Origin: Karalla daura
Lineage: Eukaryota > Chordata > Actinopteri > Chaetodontiformes > Leiognathidae
Length of the DNA stretch: 64,000 bases
Direction: 5' to 3'
NCBI GenBank assembly: GCA_029224185.1
Contig: CM055190.1
Span: forward strand, 16,123,320-16,187,319
The notes under the pieces are model-generated. The model worked only from the letters and a program-made list of their open reading frames with translations. It was not told where the DNA came from and did no database searches. Below, piece by piece: positions 12,733-25,400 of the stretch. The first letter of the stretch is position 1. Each line of letters opens with the position of its first letter. The translations under genes were made by a program, and so were the position numbers.

Positions 12733-13237
12733 ATAAGAGGAAAAAGTTGCCCCCTCCCTGCCTCCCCTTCTCCCTCCCTCCCCCCTCCCTCCCTCCCTCC
12801 CCTCTGTGTTTTCCTTGCTCGGAGATTGGTGCTTGGTGTGTCTGGGCGCATCACATCCAACACATAAGGCGACCTTTAATTAGAATATTGCAGCAGCAGT
12901 TTGTTTTATTCCCCTGGAGGCTGACACCTAGCAGTCCTCCCCCCCTTTTCCTCCTCCTCCTCTCTCTGTCTTTCTATCCGTCCATCTCTCTCTCTCTCTC
13001 ACCCTGGTTCTCTAATAAGCATCCTCCTATCCTCGCCTCCGGTGCTGCATGAAAAGATGCAAACATACTTAATTAGAGCGGTGGCAATAATTTCCAGGCT
13101 AAATATGCGACCAGACAGACATGGAAGTGATCTGATAGTGTTCAGGAAGGATACTACCTGCCTCCCCGTGTAGGATCACTGTGCTGTTGTTATTCTCCGG
13201 CTTTATTCCCATGGCTTTCCTGTACACCTGCTTTCAG

Positions 13238-13413
13238 GAGGGAAGAAGCATGTCACGGCTGTCTCTGACCCGGTCCCCGGTCTCCCCCCTGGCCGCTCAG
13301 GGGATCCCTCTGCCGGCTCAGCTGACCAAGGCGAACGCCCCTGTGCACATCGACGTTGGGGGCCACATGTACACCAGCAGCCTGGCCACCCTCACCAAGT
13401 ACCCAGACTCCAG
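13238..13413 (+). CDS. kctd15: kctd15 exon 2 (first main coding exon)
   Basis: The acceptor is a pyrimidine-rich tract ending CTTTCAG at 13237. The donor is CAG|GTAAGA with GT at 13414. Coding from the main ATG at 13250 gives 54 codons plus two bases of Arg55. It encodes the proline/serine-rich N-terminus ([14 protein letters not shown]) and the first BTB strand ([13 protein letters not shown]). The first twelve exon bases stay in frame with the exon 1 ATG and would encode EGRS if that start is used. Confidence 0.96.
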
Positions 13414-16400
13414 GTAAGACAGCTCACAGCCTGCCTGCCGGAGCTAGGTAGCCTCAGTCTCATCTGCAGAAGATCATATGCGAGGAAATAATTTGGTGAA
13501 TTTTGTGAAGAATTGATGAATTTTTACGATTTCGAGTGTCTTGTTTAAAATAGCAAATCAGTGTTAAAGCAGATTGTGATCACTTTATATCACTAGTTAC
13601 TGTCTTAAAAATGCATCGCAGTCATTAAATCAATTTTTATGTTACTGACCAGTTTTTGACTAATTGGATTTAATTGGATTTGTGTTGTTAGCCACCCATT
13701 TACTTACTGATATGAGGACAACTCCGCACTTGGACCAGTTTCCTTCATTATTCCCAAACATTCACAGCTTCATTCTGATTGTTTTTGACTGTTTTACTTA
13801 CAATTATTTTAATTGTTTCATAAATGCCTCCAAGGCTGTTATTTTTTCATTCAATCTATTTTCATAAAAGTTTCTCACAGATGGAGGAAAAAAACGTCTG
13901 TTGTCACGTGAGGAAGCTTTCACGTTTAGCCGCTAAATTAAACAGTAGTGTTTGTATGAAATCACATGCCGTACAAAATGTTTCACAGTCTTCTTTTTTG
14001 CCAGTAGATTATGTGAGGAATCCTGTGAGGTTAAAACCAGTGACGTAAATGTTCGGGTCTATGTCATCAAATGGGATGTGGGGCAGATACAAATCTGATT
14101 AAACTCCAGCTCATTGTTGTGTTGCATATTGATTTCCTCGACTATTTTTAAAACCAGCCTTTATCGCCTCTATTCATTTGTGACCAAACACGGGGCTTAT
14201 TATCTGCATAAATGCATAATTTATGTCAGAAAAACTGAATGACTCTAGTGGTACCCGGTCGTTTTCTTACAACAGTGAGATGTTATCATAATTATTCAAA
14301 AATGCATTTAAAAAAGAAAAGTTACATTTCAGCCATAGTTTTGAGGCCGCGGCCCCAAAAAAGAGAATTTCTATTCGATTGCTGAATTTTTGAGGAGAAC
14401 AGGAAAGAGGTTGCCGCTCTCTCAGGTATCTGACTCCCTCAGATGTGCAACCAAACAAGGTTTTCATCTCTGATCCTCTTCTATTGTAAGATTTAGCCCT
14501 GATGATTCAGCTGCTGGTAATCTACCCTCCTACTTTAGTCTCGTTTTTAGCTCCATCCACAACTAAGGTGACACAAGCCAAGGTAGCTCTGGAAGCTGAT
14601 ATGCACATACGATTTCTGATAAAACACTGCACTTCTGTGCTTATTTCCACTTCGAATCTATGGGAGGTGTTAGACCCCACGCACCTCTCCTCCTGCTTCT
14701 CCTCTAATGCAGGATGTCATTCATTACATTATACAGACTTGGATTGTGCGTCAGCTGACAGAGTCCCATGTGGGCCAAGGTAAACATTCACCAGGTTGTT
14801 AGAAAATCTGCCAAATTGGCTACAGGAAACAATCCACATAATCCCTTGGTAATAAAGTCTTGATATTCATAGAGGCCGCTGACAGGAAATCCCTGACAAG
14901 TCTGCTTTTATTCCTGCCTGCAACACATCATGAGAAAAATGAGGCTCATCGCAGACGAGGCTTTATGCAGGTTTTTCGTTACTGCGACTGCTTTTTCTCC
15001 CACTGTTTTGGTGTTAAATCGGGTTTCTTTACGGGCTCTCGACAAGACGGTTTTAATCAAATGTGCTAATGTTATTTAGACCATGCTGTTTCTGAGGTTT
15101 TAGTCGAAACTGTCAGGGATGATATTTGACTCATCGCAAAGCAACACTGTGAATTTAAAATCGTCACAGCTGATTTTGCGTTTCTATTTGTTTATTGATT
15201 TATTTTCCTGTTGTGAGTGTTTACAAATAAGTCTTTCACGGGCATGGAAACACACAGGGCAGAGTCATGTCAGAGCAGCCAGAGAGTGTTTTAACAGTGA
15301 CAGTAAAGAGAAGATCCCAGTGTGAGAGTTGGTCTGAGTGCTCCTTCCTCTCTCTCTGTTTCACACATGCTCCTTTGCTCCCTCTCCCTCACTCTCTCTC
15401 TCTCTGTCTTTTTCTGTGTCTTTCTCACTCTAGATCACACACACACACACACACACCCACACACACACACATGCATACACTCAGTGTTCTCAGTGTTTCT
15501 CTCTCAGCCTCCTCAGTGTACAGTTGCCCTCAGGGCTCCACTTTCCACTGGAGCCAGTGGAAGGAGGGGCCCTTTTGTGTGAATTAGGATAATGGCTGAC
15601 AACAGAAAGCAAAACAGTTACACTGGCAGAGCCCTGTGTGTGCGTGTGCGTGTGTCACATTCGGTCACGTCCGGTCAGAAACGTGAGCTGAAAACGCGCC
15701 GACTAAAAGAGCAAGGTTAAAGAGTTTAAAGTTGATGATTACTTTTAATAGATTGGCCCCTAAATAATGTAGCGTGCCAAGAGAAAGTTAGTCTAGTAAC
15801 TAATGTGTGGTTATTCATCTTCCTCAGTGCGGCCCATATTAAGGGACAGGGGTCATGAAACATTGATGCGCACTCTGTGTAGCTCTCAGAGAGGACAGTC
15901 TGAGCAGTCACTTGAACAGAAGCTGAGGAAATTAGGGGAAATGTTCCAGAGACAAGGAAACTATTTTGAAAGGACCACTGGACATTTTTCTCTTTGAAGA
16001 CCAGGCCCCTGTGTCCAGGGACTTAAGCCTTAGTGGTCCTCTGTATGTGACATTTTCCTCGTGTCCGACCTGAAATTTACCATATTTTAAATAGCAAATG
16101 CTCTAAAATTTCCAAACGTCTTCTCACTTTTATTCCGTTTCATTGTTGGGCCTCGTAGCTGTTCTAAAAACAGGCCTGCTTTGCTGTTTAAAGCAAAATG
16201 ATCTGTTTCATAGGTCTTTTAGCTTTAACCCCCTCACACATGAAATAATAATGAGATTTAATTGTTGCTTTTGGACAAAAACAGTGAAGTTATAGAGCTT
16301 TAAAAATACGCAGATCGAGTGATTTTGCGAGGTGCACATGCGCAAGAGCATCGATGTTTGCTTGAAACATTAATATCGTGAATTAATCAGTTAATCACAA

Positions 16401-19400
16401 CACCTGCACAAAGCTGTGTAGGCAAAGTATTGGAGTGCAAAAGAACCCGGCATGCACAAATATATTCCTGGAAATCTTTTTGTTGCAATAATTAAATGAG
16501 TATTGAAACATTTTCAAGGTGGTGAAAACTCCATTTATTGTCATTTTTTCTGCACTTGTTTTAGGACTGTTCTAGGATTGAGCACGATCATTATTAGCAT
16601 GTCTTCTTTTACATCACGCACCCTGTGGGAGAGTTTTTTGAGAACCAACAGTTTATTGTAAATCCTGGTTCTCGCACGGGAAACCTCTGCAGGCACACGC
16701 CTGGTGGATGGTGGATGTCGGGCGTGTTAGTCTCTCTGTGCAGGAAGCTGCTGGACGCCTCGCCCTCATTAGCCGTCGATTAGCGTTTCGGCAGCTGTTC
16801 GTTCAGGCCGGGCACTACCTGTGCTGCCTCCCGCAGACGAGGCTGTAGCCGCTGCCAGATATTGCCCACTTCCTACCCCGCTGCCTGCCCTCGCTCGGCA
16901 CCGCTGGGGTGGGAGAAGTGAGCTGTTCCCGTCCTTGATAACCTCCCACACCCACCACCTCCCATCCTCTCACTCACTCACTCACTCACTCACTCTTTCT
17001 TTCTTTCCGTCTCTCTGAGTTGTTCTGTCACAGCTTTTATTCTCCCACTCTCTTCATCACTCTCTGTCTTCTTCCTTTTATATTGTGTTTGTTTCTCTCC
17101 CTGCCTCTTTCATTTTTCCTTTGTGTGTGTGTATGTCTCTGTCTCCTCTCATCTCTATCAATCTCCCAGGCTTTTGGCCTGTCTGTTTATGTATGTTCTC
17201 TCCTAATTTCTCTCTACACACATACACGCACGCACACACACCCTTTTCTCTCTACCTACCTGTTAAAAACATCACCCCCCCCACCCTCCAATTCGGGGGA
17301 TTGAACAGAGAGAGAGGAAAAAACGAGGAGACCAACAGAGAAAGAGAGGGAGAGAGAGAGTTAAGGGAGTAGAAGAGAGGGAAAGAAAAAGAAAAACAGG
17401 CAGCATTTTAATTGCTTTTTAAAAAAGTGGAGATGAAAAACAGAGTTAGCCTGGAGGGGTATGGTGAAATTCTAGCTGGAAGAATTGCAAGACCATATGA
17501 GAAAGGAACACCTCAGGCTAAACAGGGAGATGAGTATTGGTTTTTTATAAAGCATTTTGCATCGATTTCCAGAGAGAAAGCGAGCAAGAGAGAAGGATGG
17601 AGATGGAGAGAGAGAAAGAAAGAAAGAATGAAAGAGAAGGGATGGCAGGAGGGGAGAGACGGAGAGGGAGAGGGAGGGAGAACCATCTCTGCTCGGCTTC
17701 TTCACACAGTCGAGTCAAGGAAGAAGAAACGGCTGAATTTGACATGATAGTTTCAGTGTGTGGAGCCGACACATCCGGGTCAGCAGATACCTGATACGAG
17801 CCGCAAACACAAGCGTACACACTCTTACAAAGCGGGGGATTGTAATTGTAAATTCAGTGAAATGAGAGTGTGTGAGCCCAGCCAGCCCTGCCTGTTGTTC
17901 ATTGGCATTCCCACTGCAGCTCCATGCTCCTGTCTCCTAATAGAGTTTGACAAAGCTAGTGCTCGGGCGGTGCGTGCGTCGGTCGGCGCTCTTGCAAATA
18001 GGTTTCACGATTTTCTTTGTCGTGCAACTTTCTCAGCCAACCTTAAGCCGCCAAGCTGTTGCTGTGATTAAAGGGCCGATCGCGCAGTAAAAACCGGGAC
18101 TGTAAAAAGCAACGCAGTTCCTTGCAAAGAAACCGTGAAAACGTGCAGCGAAACCATAAAGGAAGTAACATGCAACAGATTTCTTGGGTAAATCACGAGT
18201 ACGATTACGCTCGAGTTGCGCAGGCATTCCAGGTTTCTCTGCTGTGAGTTTTGCTTCAAAAATGAGTCACAAAATTAAAGCAAAAAAAAATGTTTTGCAC
18301 TTCTGAGTTACGTAACTGAAAGCTTTGGGGGTACAAAAGTTTTACAAACACTTGAAAACACCCGTACAAGCTGCATCCTTAATATTTTAGAGATGCCAGG
18401 CGAAAAAAAAACAAAAAACTTTTTAATTATTGAATAGGGATGTTTAGCATGTGGGAGTGAACAAACAGATAGAGTGGAGGTGCCCAGATGAAATTATTAG
18501 AGCAGCCAGCGAGGTGGCTGCAGGTAAGCGGCAGGAAAACCACACAAAGATGAGGGGAAATGAATATCTGTCCGAATGTATCTCAGGGCAGAGTGCCAGC
18601 GTGGTGTGATGAAAGTTTAACGATAACAGCAATTTCCACTCTTTGCCTTGATGAGCCCCTGTAGCCAACTTCAACTAAGCCCCTTAATCTTGCACCATTG
18701 ACGTGGAAAGGGTTAACTGTGGGAGGCTGCAGACAGTAACCACCATCCTGTTTTTATTTTTTACAATTTTTCAGTGGTTGTTAAACACTTTACCACAGAA
18801 ATCTAATTGCTATTCCTAATTAATTATAGTAATGCCTAATAGAAATAAACTGTTGATGTTATTTTTTCTCCTCTTTAAATTAAATGACTTATGCAAAACT
18901 GTATAGTTAACATTGGAAATCACAAGTGAAAATGAAGCATATTTTCATGTGTAGCCATGGAAACAAATTAGCATTTTCTAAGCCACTATGTCAACTTAAT
19001 TTTTCCATTTTCAGAGATCAGAGTCGTGGATTTCTGCAGATTACGTAGGAAGCCAGAAACGCAAATGTAGTTTCAAACGGACGATGCAAAAGTCATTTAT
19101 TTATCTTCCAGCCGACTGTCATTCTGTTGAGAGGAAGATGCAGTGTGATTTCGTCTCAGGCAAAGCAAATACAGGGCGTGTAACAGATACCATCACAAAC
19201 AGTAGCAGCACAGCAGGGGTGCAGCTGTCCAAAGCCCTCATCTACATTCAGAAAAAAGCCAAACTGTTGAAGTAAAATATTTTTTCCAGATGTCTTCCGC
19301 ACATTAGTATGTGGACCTCCACTATTTCCCACCTCTGTTTCATTTACACCCTTCTGACAGATGGAGTAATAGAGCTGTAATGCTACATTCATGCCATTTA

Positions 19401-22400
19401 TTTCTGTAAGTACAAGCAGCGAGCGTGTGTGTTGTTATAATCTCTCTGCAGAAGGGACACTTCAAACAAGTCTGGAATGGAGGAACTGTGCCTTAAGCCC
19501 CTTGTTTCAACCTGCGATGCTAATGCATTTCAAGCTTAGTGCTAATAAAATTGAAAAATAAATGGAGGGTAATTGTTTCATGCATTTGAAGGGAGCTGGC
19601 TCATTCCATTATGTGTGTGTGTTTGTGTGTGTATGTGTGTGTGTGTGCGTGTGTGTGCGGCTGACTGCGTGCGCACGTGTTTGTGTGTGTGTATTTCAAT
19701 TTTCAGAATCAGTCGTCTGTTCAATGGCACCGAGCCCATCGTGTTGGACAGCTTGAAGCAGCACTACTTCATAGATCGAGACGGCGAGATATTCCGCTAC
19801 ATTCTCAGTTTCCTCAGGACCAGCAAATTGCTCCTACCCGATGACTTCAAGGTATATATCTGCACCGCCACCCACTGCATTGTGTACACGTCTGCACCAG
19901 ATCAAACAACACAACAGCGTAAGGAGCCATCTGCCCGGACACGCTGATGGATTGTGTGAAATACCTGATTTCTCCCGTGATAGTAGACCAAAGTGAGAAT
20001 ATGTTTGTGTGTGTTCATCAGAGCTCACCTGCCTCCTTTCAAAACAGACACGTTTCCAAAACACAGCCACCACTTTGGGCTTCCCACACAGGCTGGACAA
20101 CCTGGAGAATTACTGACAAATTTTCCAGTTATAGAAAACACGTGGAGAATGAGAGAAAAAGTTTAATGTCTTCGACAAACTTGAAATTTCCTGGAAAATA
20201 ATTTCTACTCTTTATCCCCTGTGAGAAAATGAATATGGTCTAGGAGGTGTGCACCTATAAATGTGTTATAATTTATAAGAATGTAAGAGAAAATTTCATA
20301 GATAGGTTGTAGCAATAGACTGCAGAGCTTATGATGACATGGAGGTGGGAGAGTAACAAACATGAAAGAAATCTGAGTAAATGTACAAAATGAAAGATGC
20401 GACTGGTGAAAATGACACATCTTCAAAGCGGGAGGGAGGATGGGAGGGAGGTGTCTAAAAAACCTGGAAAATGATTTCAAGAAAAGAGTGTGAACGCTGC
20501 AGTTCTGTTGTCATAATGCTCGCTCACCCTCCTCCCATTCAACTCATTATTACCTGCAGTAAAAGCATAAGCAGTAATTAGGAAACTGATTTGGCGTTGA
20601 GCAAGTCGGAGGAGGAGGAGGTGGAGGGGGAGGGATGGTAGACTTTACAGTAGTGCAGAGGTAAAATGCTAAGTGGCTAAATGGAGCATGGCCCCGGCAG
20701 TGAGTGTGTGTGCCAAAGCCTTGAGCTGTTGTTTTCCACTCAGAGTGGTTTCTATAGAGGTGAGCCGGGGTGAAATGGGCTACGCTGCCCCCTCTGCCCC
20801 CCCCCCCCTGCCCTCTGATGGCGGACTCTGGCTCAGACAGGAAGTCTCACTCACAGCCGCTGGAGAGCCGCTCCATGTTGGAGGAATTTAAAACACACTA
20901 ACCTGTTAACCTGTTGAGACCAGTGAGGGTCCCGGTCCTGTTTTATTTCATCGCAACGCACACACAGCTTCTGTAGCTTTAAACTCCTACAAAGTTCTGG
21001 TATGGGTTGAGAAATAGACAAGTTTGTCATGCGTGTAAACTATTGTCGCTGTAAAGAGTCTTTGGGAAATCTGTTGCTCATTTATTAGATGTGGGGCAAC
21101 ATTAGCAATGATAGCATTCACAAAGGAGACAATGTTTTCTCCCGTATTTCATTTTCTGTTTGTTATTCTGACGATTTATGCACAGAAAAGATCACAAACT
21201 CGTTAAAAGAGTAGATCCGAATTGCCCCGGTTCTCTAGACTCAGGAGAGTGACATATGTGCCGTCTGTACTTTAAGTGCTACCTTGGCAGAGACATATGC
21301 ACATTCCAAGTTCAGCTCTGGTTCATGTTGTGTTGGTTCTGGCATCCTGCCAAATGTTTGAGCACATCATTTGAAGTGTAGCTCCGGTTTGGTCTCCACC
21401 GCTAAATGTTCCCCAGCTGCTGGCTCGCGTCGTCCGTCTGTCCTTTCGGTTTTGACCTGATAGCATTTGGTTGTTTTATATTGCTCCTGGTTTTACCCAA
21501 ATCAGCCGCGTGCTGCATTTGAATGAGGTCTAAGAGACAGTTAATCACTGCTCATGTAAAAATATCAGCGCAGCTTCAGAGCAAACTTTCAGTATCAGCT
21601 GCAAGTTCCTCTCAATGCCACAAGTTTCCACAGAGCTGCGTGTGGCTCGGTCTGAGTCATTACATATTCCGCCTACAGCTCCTTCTAGCTCAAGGTTTTT
21701 ATTCAGTGATACTGCTTCCTAGGTGTATTCTCTTCTTCTCTTCTACTCCACCTTAACTTCCGTGACCTTTCCACCAGGCTGGCGCTTGTTCGTCATTCTC
21801 TGCATGGGAACAAGGCGAGGCCGAGCCACACAGCGCCAGGGGCAAACTCTCCAGGCCTCATGGATAGTCTGAACCGGAGCCAAACCGCAGACAACAGAAC
21901 ACGACATGAAAGCCCTGCATGTTTCCTGCAAATGACGGCCTGACTCACTCCTGATTAGTTTTTCCCTCCTTATTCACGCTTTTCCCTCCCTTTCTGTGAA
22001 GTCTTGACAGTCCAATCAGGCGCCACGGTTGAAGGGAACGTGTTGGGCTTCATTGTTTCAACTCATTACGATCCCGGTGCAATAAGCCCGTGTTGATCTG
22101 CATACCTTTCAATTTGCGTGAAGCCGGGGAAAAAAAATGCAAATAGTGCGAGGCGGAATTGAGCATGTCCTTATCTGAACACAATCAGGCTTGCCGTCGC
22201 CAGAGGGCTGGCTCTGTTCTGCTGCTGGCAGCCACGGCGCTGTGTGTTTTGTTAAATCAATGTGAAAGTCTGAGCCGAAAAGGAAAAAGAAAATTTTTCA
22301 GCTTGCATCAGTGGAACAAAATATTCACTATTAATATCCTCCCTCATCTCATTATTCAAAGTACAATTAATCACAAGAGTGTAAGCAATGCTCAGTCATA

Positions 22401-25400
22401 TCCAGGGCATGTTTATAAACCGTTAAGAGTTAGTGGCTTTCGTATCTGGTTATTCAGGCTTTTTGGTATTGCATTTTAAATCAATAAAGATTTGTTTCTT
22501 CAGGGATCGAACGGTGAACCTAACGGGAAAAAGATGATGTTTTTTTTTTTTTTGCCCCTTTTTCTTTACTCAGGTGCCTTGCATCGGATGAGAGTGGATT
22601 TTACGTCAGTAGTTTAATCAACATCCTGTGAGCCCCTACTTGTGTGGCTTTTCTGTCCAAATCGTACGACAGATCTGCATCGGTCTTCCCTCACAGTGAC
22701 AGTTTCTATCATTTTATTCCTCCTCGTCTCTTCCCCTGCCTCCCCCTCTGTCTCTCCCTCCCTCTGTCCTTCCCTGAGACGTTGCCTTGCCGGTAGGCGA
22801 TCAGGTTGGATCATTATTTTGAAGCTCAAACGGGCTGTCTGGACACGGGATTGGGGGATGAATTGTCTCGCAGAGCTGGCAGCGGCAGCAGCAGCAGCGG
22901 CTCCAGCAGCCAGGACGGAGCTGCTGGCCCTGTCTCCCTCTCATCCTCACCTCGGCGCTTAGGATTACTCTGTTGTTTTCTGCGCTACGCAGGATGACTA
23001 AAGTGCCTCGCAGACAGACCCCTGTTAAAAACATATCCATCCATGGCTTCAGACCTGTGAAGGATGAGGAGCTACACTTTGATACAGAGAGCTGCCTGAA
23101 GGGGAGCGTCTCCGTATGAGTTTTGTCAGCTGCAGCAAGAGGGCCAGGAGAGAAAAAGACGGGGAGAAAGGGAGTGAGAAAGGGAAAAAAAGGACCTAGT
23201 CCCCCCTCCCTCCGTTCCATTTTTTTTTTCTTTTTGCATTTTGAAATCTTAAATATTAGACCGCTGGCTTAAGATGTGTTGCGTCAACGCTCGTCCAGAT
23301 GGAGTTGTATTTGGGTGTCGTTAACGCGCCTCAGAAGCAGGCGCAGCTTAGATGACGGCGTAAACCAGAGACTTTTCAAGGCTAAACAGTGTGAGAGAAG
23401 CAGCGGGGTTAATGAATATGCTGCGCGCTGCCATGCTCTGTTTCTATACCCAGCAGTGGTCTGGAGAAGGGAAGAGGGAAGAGTCTTTTTAGATCAGGGC
23501 TCCCTGGCGGCTCCGGCACCCAACACCCACAGCCAGAAATGATGCAGACTGTATGAAACATATGTTGTTTCTGCCGCGCAAACAGACGCCGCATCACTTT
23601 TCAAGGACGTTCAGACTTTGCACCAAGATGCACAACCTCTCCGTCTGTAGCTAAAAATATGCAGCTAATATTACAATCAGTTGTTGGTAGTGCTTTGACG
23701 CCGTCTGTATCCCGAAACGTGGAGACGATGGCCAGGAGCTAATGAACGCTGTGTTAGGATAAACTTTGAATGGCAGCGACGGAAGTTCACAAACTGAAAA
23801 CGAATTAAGCTGTCTTTCTTTGTCACAGGGAAACACTAATCAGAACATGGATTTAATAATTACTAATTGTTTAGCAGACAGATTTGCAGCATTTAGGTGT
23901 AACCTAATTAAATCTTGTTCTAATAGGAGCTTAACATCGGGCCACAAGCCTCATTAACATAAAACTCCCTCCATGTGAGGAATACATTAAAATCCTCCTT
24001 GGCTGATGATTGTCCTCATGTTCACTTGCACATTTCTTTTCCTCACCTCCCGTCTGCCTCCAATGGCGAACCTCCTCCTCCCTGTATTTTCTATGATAGT
24101 GGTGAATGATGGTGCCATCTGGTCTTGTGGGAAATTAGAGGCAAGAGCACAGGGGCAAATGGCCCCCAGCAAGCCATGCCCAGGAGGGAGAGGCAGACAA
24201 TCTGCTGCAGACTGTCTGCACACAGGAATGTACCATCCCACTTCACTGGAGCCCCACTGACGGCCTTTCTGGAGTCAGCTCGCTAAAACATGCTAAAGGC
24301 GAACGTGGCTCTGCCAAGAGCGACTGTGGAGGAGAGCTGCAGCACGGCTACGCTTTGTTTATTCAGAGAGTTGTCCTGCTGGTGGGAGGCCATCACCGAT
24401 CTTGGTTTATTGCTCTTCCTACTACAAATTGTATTACATGGTAGTGAGATGTTAAACAATGTGAGACGACTAGAGATGCTTAACTCTGAAAGGTCAGGCA
24501 AAGGTCACATTTTTACATTACATATGCCTCATTCTCAGTCATTGTTTTACATAATTTAGCAGCTGCTTTCATCCAAAGCAAGTGATATAGGATGAAAAAG
24601 ATACATAGATACAGCTATGGATTCTTAAGGGGTGAGAATGGAGTAGATTAAGTGCAGTAAAAGCAGCACAGGAAGCCTCGCTATATGGAGTCTACGGGTG
24701 GAAAACGTTGCTCCGTTATTACAGCTTTTGAGGACAAGGACACTGGTCATATGTATGTAAAGATATTCATACGTATTGCAGGACATTTAGAGCAGAGTGG
24801 CAGTAGTTATTTGTTCTCCAATGCATTCCTGTGCTGCACCATTGGTGTTTCACTACTGCAGGGGGGTCAGAGTGCAAGTGTAGCTGGAGCAGCACTCCTG
24901 GAGTAATTAGAGGTTAAGTGTCTTGCTCAAGGACACTTTGCCATTAGTTGCTGCAGGGAAACTTCGCAGGATGCCCTGCTATACCCTGCACACTCTGCTG
25001 TCACATTACTATGGCACGACTATGTGCATGCGTCTGCGCTGCTCATTATCTCCTGTTGAACCCCAGTTTCTAGCTATACGAGTAACTGGAATCAGTTACA
25101 TTCACATGTAACTCATTTGTACCAGTGTGTGCATGTTGTGAAAGTGATGGATTATAATGCCATATTATAAAATGAGGAAGGTGCCCATCACATGATATTT
25201 TTATCTTATGTCCACACACATACATACATATAATGTCACGCACAAGACCATGTTCCATTCGATTGTTTGATAATCAGGCTGTTCATTACATGGGAGCAAC
25301 CTGCAGCAATAGGATCAAGTTTCTTTCTTACATCTTCTTGTGTGCGCAAGATAATGGAATATCACCTCAAGGGGCTCTGAAAATTATACCACTTATTTAA

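Larger units (their letters stand above)
10723..13237 (+). other. kctd15: kctd15 intron 1
   Basis: The 2515-bp intron is bounded by GTAAGG and CTTTCAG. It contains a degenerate GACTGGGAGCA minisatellite just after the donor, TG tracts near 11616-11651 and 12689-12731, and CT/TCCC-rich tracts near 12760-12800 and 12935-13005. The 11.1-11.5 kb part is GC-richer and could hold an alternative first exon, but nothing proves it. Confidence 0.6.
13414..19706 (+). other. kctd15: kctd15 intron 2
   Basis: This 6.3-kb intron separates exons 2 and 3 within the BTB coding region. It holds a CA microsatellite at 15436-15471, CT/TC-rich and GA-rich stretches at 16970-17740, and a TG-rich tract immediately before exon 3. 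No gene or RNA was recognised inside it. Confidence 0.9.

Noticed and set aside
12558..13052. 164-codon + strand open frame
   Set aside because: Consists of a CVCV run from TG repeats and PPSLPPS-type sequence from CT tracts in kctd15 intron 1.
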